From Nephrocerus scutellatus (taxonomy: Eukaryota > Arthropoda > Insecta > Diptera > Pipunculidae), in contig OX352763.1 of NCBI GenBank assembly GCA_947095585.1, forward strand, positions 45,310,010 to 45,374,009: 64,000 bases of DNA. The letters run 5' to 3'. How positions within the stretch are numbered: the stretch's first letter is position 1; every line of letters starts with the position of its first letter. The notes beneath the pieces were generated by a model. It searched no databases, was not told the origin of the DNA, and saw nothing but the letters and a program-made list of their open reading frames with translations. This document shows, one piece after another, positions 51,617-62,772 of this stretch. The position numbers were made by a program, and so were the translations under genes.

Positions 51617-54600
51617 TTAATTTGTCACAGTAGTTCCACTACCAAGCGACTTCATCAATTGATAGCAATCCTTAAGTTTGCGTTTATCGCCGACTTTTTC
51701 GAGGCTCTTAGCAGCTTCTGCCAACATCCCAGCACGTTCGCCGGGAGACGATAACAATGCCGAGGGCAAATATTTGCACGCTACATACGTTGCTCTGGCT
51801 CGTTCTCGTTCTCCGCCTTCGTACAGTTGGTTTTTGTCCTTACCACCACAAATTATTGAAGATCTAGCATGACGATACCGAAGGCTGCGATCAAGAAGCT
51901 GTTGTGTTGGACCCGGAGCTGCGCCTGCCATAAGTCTACAAACAGCTTCGTACAGATAGATCCGGGATTGGCCATTCTATAAGCATATAACAGGGTATCA
52001 GTTATATTCGCAAGAGGGGAAGCGATAATTCTTACGGGAATATCTTCGACAATGTTACGCATTGAATTTAAATCTGTTTGAAATTTCTCTAAGATATCTT
52101 CAGGAACTTGGTAGAATCCATCATCGTCAACTGTGACATAATCCATTTCCCAGATTTGTGTTCGTGCCTCAAGGATCCAATCGCTGGTAAGCAACTGAAA
52201 GAGCTATATCGGAAAAGCCAAATTTGTATATAATCATAGTCATAAACAGACAGGTAGATCATCTCATTAATTTCACACACTTCATACCACAATCCAATTA
52301 GACTGCTGAAATTTCGACGATTGCGCCAAGAATTTGCAAAGTTTGCATTGCAGAAGTACTGTCTAAATTCTTTTTATTGTAATGACAATGCGACTACAAT
52401 GCACCTTCGAAAATGGCAACGCAGGTAGCTATGCTCAAAAACTAAAAAACACGATCAAAGCTCTTACCAATTTAATTCCTTTTGCAGAATTTATTTTATT
52501 TAAAGACAAGCATTCCTGCAAATATACGCTTGATTTGTCACAAAGTTTTATAACATTTTGTTTATCTTTATTTGTTAATGTGCAATTAGTCCTATAGCAG
52601 TAAAAATAATTAAAATCAGAAATTATTATCTATACCATAAAAAGCGTCCAACTTACAGAATAGTTTTGGCTTGGAATATAGCCTGTAATGCTTGCGGTAG
52701 ACTTTCCCCCTCGACTTTCAGACTTTTAGGCAATGTTTTTATTGAATCGTAACGTTCCGAAGCTAAATTATCTTCACCAAGTAACCAATGAACCGATACA
52801 ACAAGCACAATTGCCCACCATTCAATCTTCTCATCACGCTCATCCAAATTCATCGTTTCGCGTAACATAGAGGTATATCTTAACACGTAGCTAACAATTG
52901 TTCCAGATGGGACATTCGAAACTCTGAGCGTTGTATCGCTATTTATGATGGCCTGTTGATTGCTATTCCTATTAAGGTTGCGATTGGCTGACTTATTTGC
53001 TGCTCCTACAAGGCTTTGAATAGCCTTGTAAAGTAAGTGTTCACGATATTCCTAAAATAAAGGCAGTGATGATTTGTTTTTAATCACGTAATGTACTTTA
53101 ATATCTTCCTACCTTCAAAACATACGACATTGGATCGGCAATGTTGCTCAGAGTGACAAAAAGGGTGTCATCGGGGTTCAATTCGAAATCGTGCGAAATA
53201 AAATAACGATAACCATAAGGAGAAAACGCCCATTGATACTTTTTGATTGGTTCACACATTTTAGAACTTTCCTGCTTCGCTTTGCTTACATAGTAGCGGC
53301 TAAAAAACTTTAACCACTTCGGGTAGTTATGCTTCACACGCAACGCTGCAGTCATATAAATACTTATTAAATCGCTTCGGTTAATGACAGAGGCTGAAGT
53401 TTCCGCCATATTGATAGCAAATAAAGACATCATCAAGCCATTAGAATCTGACATTTTTGTTGCTAAATGTAGTTGATTTAGTCGGTTGAAAACCAAAGCT
53501 AGTTCTCGAGCTGATTTTAACGCTTCCATTCGGATAGAATGTGCACAGAAGAGACCACCAGCTTTTCGAGAAAGCCATCGTCCGATCCATATACGATGAA
53601 GAAACAATCGTATAAATTGCCAGGCAGTTGAGATGACCGAATCGATGCGGGACGTAGGCAGCGATAAACCAAAGATTTGTAGACAAACAATATATTCGGA
53701 ATAAGCTGTAGCCGGATTTCCCTAAAAAGTTTAGGAAAACATTCGACATTCGTGTAATGGTAATCGAGTAATTTTACGTACCCTTGAAAACTCTTGTTCT
53801 GCATTCTGCTTATGCTTCCAGTACTTTTCCGATGCTTCTGAGTGCGAACTTAGAAGTGGGTCACCATATACAAGCAGTTTTACCAAACAAAAAAACATTA
53901 CTACAAAATTTAGAGTCCAAATGATAAGCGAAGTGCTTGCGTATTGCGACAAGAATATGCCTCCATCTGAAAAAGGCTTAGGGTATGAGCTCAAAGGTAA
54001 TAGTTGCGTACTACAATAATAAGTACTCACAATTATCGTCAACCGACAGGATATTCCTTCTTTGGTTACTCAAAACATCTAAATTGTCGTTATTAGTACC
54101 AGAAAAAGGTGTATTACTGAGAAATGACTCAAATGGATTGATAGCCAAAACAGCAAACATAAAAAGACATAAAGCAAGACGCGAATGAGACCCCATTCCA
54201 CGCACAGATGGAATCATTTCCGTTTCGTTTTTAACGTTACTGCTGCTGCTTGTTGTCGACCCACCGTATGGTGACGGAGGTAGTGATATCTCTGAATGTG
54301 AAGGGGACAGCGATGGATTTGATTCATCGCTGCGGGGCGGCGTTATTTGACCTGCCATTGGTTTGTCATAAGTTACACCATCCCCTTCCATCGATTTTTT
54401 GCGTCTTTTGCTACCTGCTGTTGGACTTGTCACCTGTAGCAAGTCCTTTACATTAGTACCCTCGCGTGTGATCAATTTTCGTTGTAAACGCTGAACCTCC
54501 GTCTTTAGTTCGTAATTTTGCTTTTGCAAATCGCGAATCTTATCGACAGATTTTCGCAAAACGGCCGATTTGTTAAGTTTGGCACTTTCGCCAACTACCA

Positions 54601-55848
54601 TATTCTTCAGTTCAATTATTTTATCATTAATTGAAGTGCGATAGCGACGTTCAATTGCGTTGTGTGCCGACCGTTTGACTTCCTTGACCTGTTCAGTAAA
54701 ATGTCCGACCATACAAATTATGTTCAATAGAATATTTAAAAAATACCTACTTTGGGCTGCACGGTGGTTGCACGAGTAATTGGGACCTTGTTCTCGGTAT
54801 TTTCTAAGACAAGAGGTATGCGGGTGGTTGTTAGGATTGTTCCATTAACAAGTGCATGAATGTTCTAAAAGATATAGGTTGATTGGGATTTCATAAAATG
54901 AATTTTATATGTTAACGGCATACTTGGGATGCTGTAACTGGTCCGACAGCTGTTGTAGTATACATAACAGCCGGATTTGCCTGTAAATTTACTTGAGGAT
55001 TCGGAGATTGCCTCTCTAGTGAGTGTTGTTTCTTATCGCTTCCACTTGGAAAAGATAAAATTTGTGGAATTGGTTGAATCTTTTTAGTGCCGCTTAACTG
55101 TTGTTGGTGTTGCTGTGTACTGGCTACTTGGACTTGTATCTTTTCAGTCAGTTGCGGCTCAGTTTGAAAGACAAGTGTTTGGGTTTGCGTGGTAACTGGA
55201 GTACAATTAGTCGTGTAAACAATCTGCTGCGGTTGACTTAGGGTATGTGGATGTTGGTTATGAAAAGAAACTGTTTGTTGCTGTGATACGCCATGGAGGG
55301 TATTTATGTTAATTGAAGGTTGAAGCTGTATCACCTGCTGCTTTAAACATTTTGAGGGTGTTGATGGAGAACTTGTAGTCTTATAAGAATTAATCGATGA
55401 CAGAACACCAACAGCGTTTACGGATTGAGTCTGATTAAAGTTTGATGCCATCATTGGGTCCGTTACAAACGCTGTATAAATTGGCGACGAAACTGGAGAG
55501 GACTCCTGTTTGATATGTAAAGCGGTTGTTACTGGTGAAAATTCAGTTTTAATATGCATTTGTTGAGGAGTAGTTGTCAATGGTGAATTTGGCATCGAGA
55601 GCATATTATCACATATTTCCACGTTGTGCATGTCCATGTCATCAAAAAAGTTATTTAACATATCTTTAAAACAAGAAAATTTTGTAGATTGTTACGTAAT
55701 TATTTATACCTTCAGGTCGTAGCCGTTTCCACTTACCTGGTGGAATCATTTCTTCTATTAAGGATATGGCATCTTCTTCTTTAAAAATATCCAAGGAGTC
55801 CACGATTCCGCTTGAAATCAGCTCCCCCATGTCTAGAGAAGAATCCAT
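51617..55848 (-). CDS. SREBP: Sterol regulatory element-binding protein (bHLH-Zip membrane-bound transcription factor)
   Basis: Ten coding exons inferred from GT/AG sites and frame: 55848-55737, 55663-54924, 54864-54751, 54688-54031, 53966-53782, 53721-53113, 53051-52657, 52362-52281, 52194-52036, 51976-51617. They sum to 3,414 bases: 1,137 codons plus stop, close to Drosophila SREBP (HLH106). Residues 1-37 are an acidic activation region and about 40-320 is Gln/Ser/Thr-rich. The bHLH-zip is at 323-395 with the SREBP-specific Tyr in RRYR (about 338). TM1 is about 492-508 ([16 protein letters not shown]), a lumenal loop has a candidate site-1 protease motif RNIL (533-536), TM2 is about 553-575, and a C-terminal regulatory domain binds SCAP in the family. 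The precursor sits in the ER; proteolysis releases the N-terminal factor, which drives lipid-synthesis genes. In place of the mammalian DRSR before TM1 this protein has SHSR. The exon 8 end was set by phase and is the least certain joint. Confidence 0.93.
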
Positions 55849-56100
55849 TTGGATGCTAAGAGCTCACTGCCGATAGCGATGAAACACTTTCTTGTTGAGC
55901 GATGGTTTTTTTAGTACCAAACAAAAATTATTTTGATGTTGACTTTGTAATAAAAACAAACGCAAACGCTTACACTATTCGACCAATAAGAATGAGTTAT
56001 TAAATCATACGATGTGACGTCACAATAAGAGGATTATAATATGTCTTTGCTTTAACATAATTTCAATTATAATTTAAACTTTTGTTAAGGTTGTGTTGTT
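55849..56100 (-). promoter_or_regulatory. SREBP 5' region with CRE and CCAAT box
   Basis: The perfect CRE palindrome TGACGTCA is at 56015-56022 and CCAAT is at 55983-55987 (plus-strand reading), 135-175 bases upstream of the start codon. Both are typical proximal promoter elements (CREB/ATF and NF-Y), and NF-Y is a common SREBP partner. The transcription start was not located. That they regulate SREBP is inferred from position. Confidence 0.5.
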
Positions 56101-56425
56101 TTAGAAATAACAATCACGTTATTTTACTTAATACGTATTTTAACAATTAATGTAACTTAATTGATAATTCATGACACATAAACCTTAAATTATCGTGCTT
56201 CGTGCTGCAATTGTAACGAAATTTTTCCCAGCTCTGTCTTTCAGTTAGATGCTTTGATGAATCCGATAGTGTTATCAACATATCAAAATTTTTTACCAGT
56301 TGTCATTTAAGCCGTTACCTATAATTAGTGTTCAATTGGACTTAAAAGACAAAAGTTTTATTTTATTGCCAAGGAATATGGAATTACAACAACAACAGCT
56401 GTTTTGCTGGTTTTCGAATTCTAAT
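56101..56425. other. Intergenic, unassigned
   Basis: AT-rich. A TTTTATTGCCAAGGAATATGG segment near 56356 resembles the end of the MITE that follows and may be a decayed partial copy. Confidence 0.4.
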
Positions 56426-56427
56426 TA

Positions 56428-56570
56428 ATAGCCGTATTTTATTGCCGAGGAACAACAACAATTGCACTGTCGAATTCCTTCTTTCGAATTGTGAAAACCT
56501 GCTGTTTGCCTGGTTTTGACATTCGAATTCCGAACTCGCTCGGCAAATAAAATGCAGCTAATATGAATTT
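56428..56570. mobile_element. MITE, second copy of the 13690-13822 family
   Basis: Left end TAGCCGTATTTTATTGCCGAGG, right end CTCGGCAAATAAAATGCAGC TAATA, inverted to each other; the interior CAATTGCACTGTCGAATTCC matches the copy at 13.7 kb. Confidence 0.7.
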
Positions 56571-57095
56571 AATTAATATTGTTACAATTCACTTAATTGA
56601 GCATACATAAATAGAGTAGGGACTGTTTGATTGATATTCTTCACTACAGATTAAAGTCATTGTTACTCATCTCAAGTAACTACACGAGCAAAATAACTAA
56701 TCAGTTAATTCAATTGCTCAATATAGTCAGACTGTCAGATCACTCGAAAAAGAAAGTGTGACCGGCTATTGGTTTGACAGTCCAAACCCAGGCAAATCAC
56801 ATACAAAACAATGGAAGCTGTCCATCTTTCTCTTTCAAAAATTAGAGCATGATTGTTGGTTTGTTTTTCAAACCATCTCCTCTTACAATGAAAAAACTTA
56901 GTACTAAGACTAACAAGATTGTATTGATTTCTAAAATAAGAAGCAAAATTTTTGTTTGTCAAAACCAAAATCCATACAATCTTGTAACTCTTAAGTATTA
57001 AGTTTTTCCATTGTGAGATCGCCCTAATCTGACCGCAAGGTACATAAGTTCGGTAGTCTGTCAAGAGCTTAAATTTGAGCGCAGAATTAAGTTCG
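56571..57095. other. Intergenic, unassigned
   Basis: A minus frame of 109 codons (57064-56735) has no recognisable motif and shows no codon or splice context. It is not called as a gene. Confidence 0.35.
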
Positions 57096-57099
57096 CAAG

Positions 57100-57395
57100 T
57101 GTGGGCGCCGTGGCTCAGTGAAAATGCGCATGGCTACTGAGCAGGAGGTTCGTGGTCCGAATCCTAGTAACACCAAAAGTATTTTTCACGGTGTCCCACC
57201 ACTCGCGAATGGGCCAAAAACGTTCCGAGAGTAATAACTTGTAAGGAAAGCTTCTCAATTTACCCTACGGATCCGGCTTTAAGATGTAGGTCCCTTCCAT
57301 TTGTGTCCAAAAATTAACATGCACAACACAAATGGTCGCGAGAAACTACGCCTTGGACCGCAACGGTCTGTCACGCGTTATTATATGATATATGA
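57100..57395 (+). mobile_element. tRNA-derived SINE
   Basis: The head has a pol III A box (TGGCTCAGTG at 57111-57120) and a B box (GGTCCGAATCC at 57154-57164) about 34 bases apart, as in a tRNA. A tRNA-unrelated body follows (CACGGTGTCCCACCACTCGC; GCCTTGGACCGCAACGGTCTG) and an ATTATATGATATATG tail. The body motif CTTGGACCGCAACGGTCTG resembles known insect SINEs from memory. Confidence 0.75.
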
Positions 57396-57800
57396 AGTTC
57401 GCAATCGGCTTCTCAATGAACAACCGCAAACACCCATATAAATGAACGAAATGTTTTTCCCAACCAAAAATAAAAGATTAATTATACTTTGACTAAATAT
57501 ATTAGCTTTCCAATCGTTATCAAAATATCGATAACAAAAACAAAATATTAGTTAATCCTGGTATCTTCCTGGATTTTTGCACACAACTGTAACGAACACA
57601 ATAATAGCGATATTTGGAAGGGGTCGGATACTTTGATCAGGAAGGCTACTTTACAAAAAAATTTTTCCTGATCTCATGTTTTTATAAAAAAGAATCCGTC
57701 ATAATTTGAAACGAAACCCCTGCCTCAAGCGATCTCATGTATAAATTTGATCATGATATTTATTTTTTGTTTTATCGATGTTAAACGCCTAAAAACACGA
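57396..57800. other. Intergenic, unassigned
   Basis: No feature is recognised. Confidence 0.35.
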
Positions 57801-58475
57801 ACGGAATGTTTCAGTACACGAAAATTGGAAGCTGTGACTGTGATAACCGAAATTATGAACGAAACCACAGCTAATGCACTACCAAACGCGATATTTAGAA
57901 CACTACACTAAGATACAGATGCAACAAAACCATGTAATTTCCCATTTACGATAACATATTTTTTTAAATTTTTTTATTTAATTTTTGCCATGGGTTTTTT
58001 TCAGCGATAACTCCATAATTTTACTCACACAAGCAAATTATTTTATTGTAGCGTTATTGTTATTTGACGTGGAAGCGGCGCGTAATCGTGTGCTGAAGCA
58101 GTCAGTTTGGGAACAGATGCGACCACTGCGGTTGGCGAAAAAAGTAAAGAGAACGAACAAAATTACAAATGGAGGAAACGTCAAAAAATTTCAAGGACAA
58201 GTTCTTCATTTTTATTACGCTTCTCTATTGAACTTATAAAATTCCAGATTACATGGAAGGATATTTCAGCGTGTAGATTGGGTCTAACTATTTAAAAAAT
58301 TATTGCTATATTGCTTTCAACAAAAAAATAAAAAATCGTATATGAGAAAACATGTGTTTTGTTGCATCTGTATCATAAGGTAATATGAGTTCTAAGAATT
58401 GAGTTTGATAGCGCATCAGTGGTGGTTTCGTTCATAATTTCAGTGATCACAGCTACCAATTTTAACGCCCACTAA
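57801..58475. mobile_element. Foldback element with arms of about 120 bp
   Basis: The left arm (about 57823-57945; GAAATTATGAACGAAACCAC and GATACAGATGCAACAAAACC) is inverted at about 58352-58462 (GGTTTTGTTGCATCTGTATC-like and GTGGTTTCGTTCATAATTTC). The 400-bp interior has an 84-codon frame (57985-58239) with a basic C-terminal half and no known domain. Confidence 0.65.
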
Positions 58476-58527
58476 TATACAGGGAGTCCCCTAGTTCCCC
58501 TTAATCGTTCAACAGGTTTATCTCAAA

Positions 58528-58815
58528 ATGCTATATTGCTTTCAACAAAATGAGTTAGGTATTTCTTGTGGTTAACGGCTGATCAAAGCACAGCACAAAC
58601 TAACCAAATTTTGGTCAATTTTTTGTTTCATGTGTTTGCCAACTTATCTATATATAATTTTTAAAAGTCGACTCTGGTGGTGGGAATTATAAATAAGAAT
58701 TTGGTTAAATATTTCTTAACCACAAATTTTTTTTGGTTAACGCTAAACCATTTTCTGGTCTATCCAATGTGTTGTTGTAATTCTTATTTTTTGTTGAAAG
58801 CAATAAAGCAAATGT
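58528..58815 (+). mobile_element. MITE with CTATATTGCTTTCAAC ends, copy 1
   Basis: Left end CTATATTGCTTTCAACAAAA, right end TTTTTTGTTGAAAGCAATAAAG. Interior words GCCAACTTATCTATATATAA and TTCTGGTCTATCCAATGTG. The same element lies inverted at 59140-59418. Confidence 0.75.
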
Positions 58816-59139
58816 TTATATCATTTATCGGGGATTTCAGAAAAAGATTACTTTGGTGTACCCTGAAATTGACCTGTTAATACTAACGGTACAAACTGCG
58901 TTTAAGACTTTTTTTTAAATCCCTGATAAATGATGTCTACACTGGAGATACACCCTTACTGTAGAACGATTTATTTCTTAGAATATACTCAAAAATCATT
59001 TCCCAAACTACGCGCGTTACTTTCCTAATGAAACGAATAAGCGAATGAAAGGAAATCAAATAATTATATGCCAAAATTTCAGCAACTCGAAGAACAGCAC
59101 CAAACAAAATAAGGGGTTTTCACTGTAATCGAAAACAAT
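58816..59139. other. Spacer between the inverted MITE copies
   Basis: About 320 bases with no recognised gene. Confidence 0.4.
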
Positions 59140-59418
59140 TGCTATATTGCTTTCAAAAAAAAATAAAAATTACAACAACAAACACATTGGATAGACCAGA
59201 AAGTGGTGGTTAAGCGTTAACCAAAAAAAAATTGTTGGTTAAGAATATTTAACCAAATTTTTATTTATAATTCTTACCAAAAATTATATATGGATAAGTT
59301 GGCAAACACATGAAACAAAAAATTTACCAAAATTTGGTTAGTTTTTGCTGTTGCTTTAATCAGCCGTTAACCAAAAAAATACCTAACTCATTTTGTTGAA
59401 AGCAATATAGCAAATGTA
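59140..59418 (-). mobile_element. MITE with CTATATTGCTTTCAAC ends, copy 2 (inverted)
   Basis: Reverse complement of 58528-58815 with scattered differences: CACATTGGATAGACCAGAAA and TTATATATGGATAAGTTGGC. It ends TTTTGTTGAAAGCAATATAG. Confidence 0.75.
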
Positions 59419-59985
59419 GTTCCAGTCTTACTAGAAAAATTAATTACGTGATGTGAAAAGTTGCCTACATTACTCGCTGTAAAGTGCCTATCGTATGCTC
59501 GTTAGATTGCCGCCTCGTGTTTCAAGCTGCTACCTCGCAAGATAACGTCCACTTTCCTAGCTCGTTATGTAATATACTATTACTTTTAGAAGTGTTCTGT
59601 CAAGCATTTTGTTAACCGATCGGTTACCAAAATCATTGACGACAACGATAAAATTAATATCTTTTTTTCGTTTTAGAAATCTGCGCTCGAGCTCAGATTT
59701 TTTCTCGACAAATCGAACACGAAAAATGAAAATCTTTTGTTTACGTCGTTATGTTGCGTGTTGTTGATGTAGTTATTGAAAAGAGGGGTACTTAAATCTC
59801 CAATATTGGTTTTTCCTCTATGGTGGATAGGTATTTTAAGGAAAACGAACAACTTGACAGCTAAAAAACCTATCCCATCAGTAATCATAAACAATACTCT
59901 TTGTTTAACTGAAAATTACAAATTCTATGATAGTTCGTCGTCGGTATTGTCATGTGACATAGCCTGATTGTCCATATGTATGTAT
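59419..59985. other. Intergenic, unassigned
   Basis: Two overlapping opposite frames near 59673-59967, neither with a known motif. Confidence 0.35.
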
Positions 59986-59989
59986 TGCC

Positions 59990-60570
59990 CACTGGACGTA
60001 GGTAAATTTACACCATATGTTCGTTTGGTGCTCCGATAAGTTTATGATTTTTCTTGGCTTAATAAATAACCCGGTAGTAGAGATATTTTCGAAAAATTGC
60101 AAATTTGGTCTGCTGTTTTATATGTATGTAAGGTCATCATGCCTAAACCACATTGGATATAGTGAAGCCAAATTAACACCATACCATATGTTCGATTGGT
60201 GCTCCTATCAGTTTTTTCGGTCCTGTAGGTGGTACTGGAGTCGACTTATTTTTTAAAATATGTATTACTTGTGTATAAAAAAGTTGGTGCATATGTATAT
60301 AACAACATCACGCCTTAACTACTGAATGCTGATGCCATATTTACACCATATGTCCGTTTGGTGCTTCGATTTGCTTATATTTTTTGTGGACCCAATAGGT
60401 AGCACTGGAGTGGAGATATTTACGAAAATGTGCAGATATGTTTTGTCTGTTGGTTAATATGTATGTAACTCAACGAGGTATCGAAGCGTCATCATGTCTT
60501 ACTAGAAGTATTGAAGACATTCAAGCAATAAGTTCGTTTGGTGCTTCAATAGGTACGGCTTTTTTGTACA
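59990..60570 (+). repeat. Diverged satellite of about 170 bp, 3.5 copies
   Basis: The anchor TTTACACCATATGTTCGTTTGGTGCT or a variant begins near 60008, 60176 and 60348, with a partial GTTCGTTTGGTGCTTC near 60531. Secondary anchors GTAGxxxTGGAGT...GAGATATTT and ATATGTATGTAA keep the same spacing. Copies are about 70 percent alike by eye, so the array is old. Confidence 0.75.
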
Positions 60571-60870
60571 ATTAAAATTGTTTGTCGGATTTTATTTAAA
60601 CTTTGCACACTTGTGTATCTCCGATGAAAACAATTTGTCTTAAAATTTGGAAGGTCAGGCGATGACAATACTTTTTGTAAAAATTTGGAAGTGATCGAGA
60701 CTCTATATACATCTATATAAATCTTTTAATAACCAAACCCATTTTATTAAAATTTTGTTCAAATGTGTATCTCTGTTGACAACACTTTTTGTAACAATTT
60801 GGAAGTGTTCGGACACCAGAGCCGAGGCGTTCCCAATTAAAAATGTTTAAAATTAGTCCTATTTTACTCA
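60571..60870 (-). repeat. Helentron-associated monomers, degenerate
   Basis: ACACTTGTGTATCTCCGATG near 60606, CAATACTTTTTGTAAAAATT near 60666 and CAACACTTTTTGTAACAATT near 60779. Confidence 0.65.
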
Positions 60871-61159
60871 ATTGATCGGGAAACTACTGACTGCTCAAAA
60901 CTTGGTTTGACTCAGTAGCGCAACAATCAAATTCGTGATGTAGTGCTTGCTTTGCCTCCTAGTGTTGGTCCCCAGGCAACTATGTGTATAAATTCTTATA
61001 TATGTAGGCTAAAATTGCAAGTGCGAACGGTCTAGCGTTTCTAGTCTAGGTACGTGGGTTAGCACCCTGCAGTACCGAAAAATGCCCGCTACTGAAACCG
61101 ACACAACGCCTCGGATAAGTAATGATACAATAATGACGACTTTTGGCTATTGTACCGGA

Positions 61160-62230
61160 CTAATATTGGTTTCTGGAATGTGAGGACACTCCTTGACTCA
61201 GGGAGTGAAGGACCTCAAAATGCCAGACTTCTTCAACTGGAACGTAAGTTTCTTTGATATAATTTGGACATACTGGGAGTGAGTGAAGTAATATGGTCCG
61301 ACGCGGGAGAGTATCATTCCCCAACGTGTAACACTGTGCTACTCTACTCCGGCAAACCCTCCGGCAGTCCCCGTGTTTCTGGAGTGGGTCTGCTGCTAAC
61401 GCCAACAGCACGCAGAGGCCTAATATCCTGGCACCCACATGGTGAGAGGATCTTATCGGCCAGATTTCGGACTAAGGTATGGCGCGTCACGATCATACAG
61501 TGTTACGCCCCAACGAGCTGTCTTTTAGACTTCCGAAACAGACAACGGAGCCGGTATGGTACGGGATCATCACCTTATGGTAGTTACTGTCCAGTTACGT
61601 ACTGCATCAGTTCAAAGAATCCGCAATATCATCCGAATACCTAGGTAAAACATCGACCGTCTAAAGATCCCCTTGGTACGCCAACAATTAACGGATCATT
61701 TATCGCAACGAGTGGAAGCAATCAGCAGCTCACTGCCGACAACCATCCAAGATCATTGGAAAGCTGTGAAAAATGTTTTCACATGGAGCGGAAAGTATTA
61801 TTGGTAGAAGCCTGCACGTTGCTTACCGAAGATACCTGGAGGCGAATTAAAAATCGTAAGCTACTTAAAGCTCGCAGAAAACCCAACAGCAGCGAGGATC
61901 GAGCTAGAGTCCCTGTATCGAAACAAAATGAGAGAAGAGCAGCGTAGTGTAACACGTGACAAACGTAATTATATTAACAACCTGGCCGAAGCAGAGGAAG
62001 CAGAGAGCAGGTGAGATAGCAGAATCGTTTACAGAATCACCAAAGAGCCGCTCCGCCAACCGCTCTAGCCAACATCCGGTGAAAGGTCTAGATGGTGCCG
62101 TACTCGTTTCAGATGAGGATCAGCTCAAGCGACGGAAGGAGCATTTCTCTACGTTCCTTAACCGTGTATTCGCCAATGATATGTATGAGAGACTTTGTCC
62201 CTTCCAGCCAGCCTTGAGATTTATCGCAAG
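61160..62230 (+). pseudogene. RTE-like LINE endonuclease remnant with internal deletion
   Basis: Starts at the endonuclease N-terminus (FWNVRTLLDSGSE near 61169) with DILGVSEVIWSDAGEY (61264-61310; catalytic Glu region), VGLLLTPTARR and VTIIQCYAPT (61489-61511). It then jumps to the C-terminal part: SDHHL-type sequence in another frame near 61567-61581. The middle of the domain, with the GDFN motif, is missing. Linker remnants continue to about 62230, ending in an A-rich tract. There is no RT. Same group as 2989-3333 and 6732-8817. Confidence 0.7.
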
Positions 62231-62770
62231 CAAAAAATTTATTAAAAAAAAATATAAAAATTTAATTGAAATAATTTAAAAATTTTGTTTATTCTTATTA
62301 ATTTAAAATTTATACAAGTTGTGTTTTTAATCCTTCAGTTTTGTTGTGTTGAAAAGTTTACTATTTTGGTGTTTCTTTTTTTATTATTTTGCTTAACATC
62401 ACAAAGAATTTTTCAAGAATACATTTTGGATTCATACATGTTTGCTGATTTGGATAACTACAAAACGTGATCTTGGACAAGACCGAACGTAGCTCAGCTT
62501 GTTAAAGAAAGCTATCAACTTTCTTAACAAGATCAAATTGGACTTTTATACAAGTATTTATTTAAGTTGAATTTTTTGGAAAGCCTATCGGCTCACTGAT
62601 TTTTCGTGACTCTTTCGTTTGTAAGGCCTGGTATTACAAGCGAATTCGTTGCGTTTTTCTGTTGGGCTGTTGTCTTTTAAAAAATCTTCTTTTTGTTATA
62701 ATTTTTAATTGTTTTTTATTTAAATTTATTTAACATATTTTTTCGTGTATTTCGTTATTTTAACATTGTG
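62231..62770. other. AT-rich, possible LINE 5' UTR
   Basis: The hydrophobic 61-codon frame at 62285-62470 is a product of T-rich DNA and is not called. The last part may be the 5' UTR or decayed ORF1 end of the LINE that follows. Confidence 0.4.
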
Positions 62771-62772
62771 AA

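Noticed and set aside
52382..52597. 71-codon plus-strand ORF in the SREBP region
   Set aside because: Lies in the 294-base seventh intron on the opposite strand with no motif.
53441..53804. Alternative minus-strand frames inside SREBP
   Set aside because: Out-of-phase frames over exon 6. The spliced model uses the other frame and keeps all phases consistent.
62285..62470. Small hydrophobic membrane protein
   Set aside because: Produced by T-rich DNA; no start context or homology is recognised.
62470..62520. tRNA-like GTAGCTCAG-type word (CGTAGCTCAGCTTG)
   Set aside because: No B box at the right distance and no acceptor-stem pairing.
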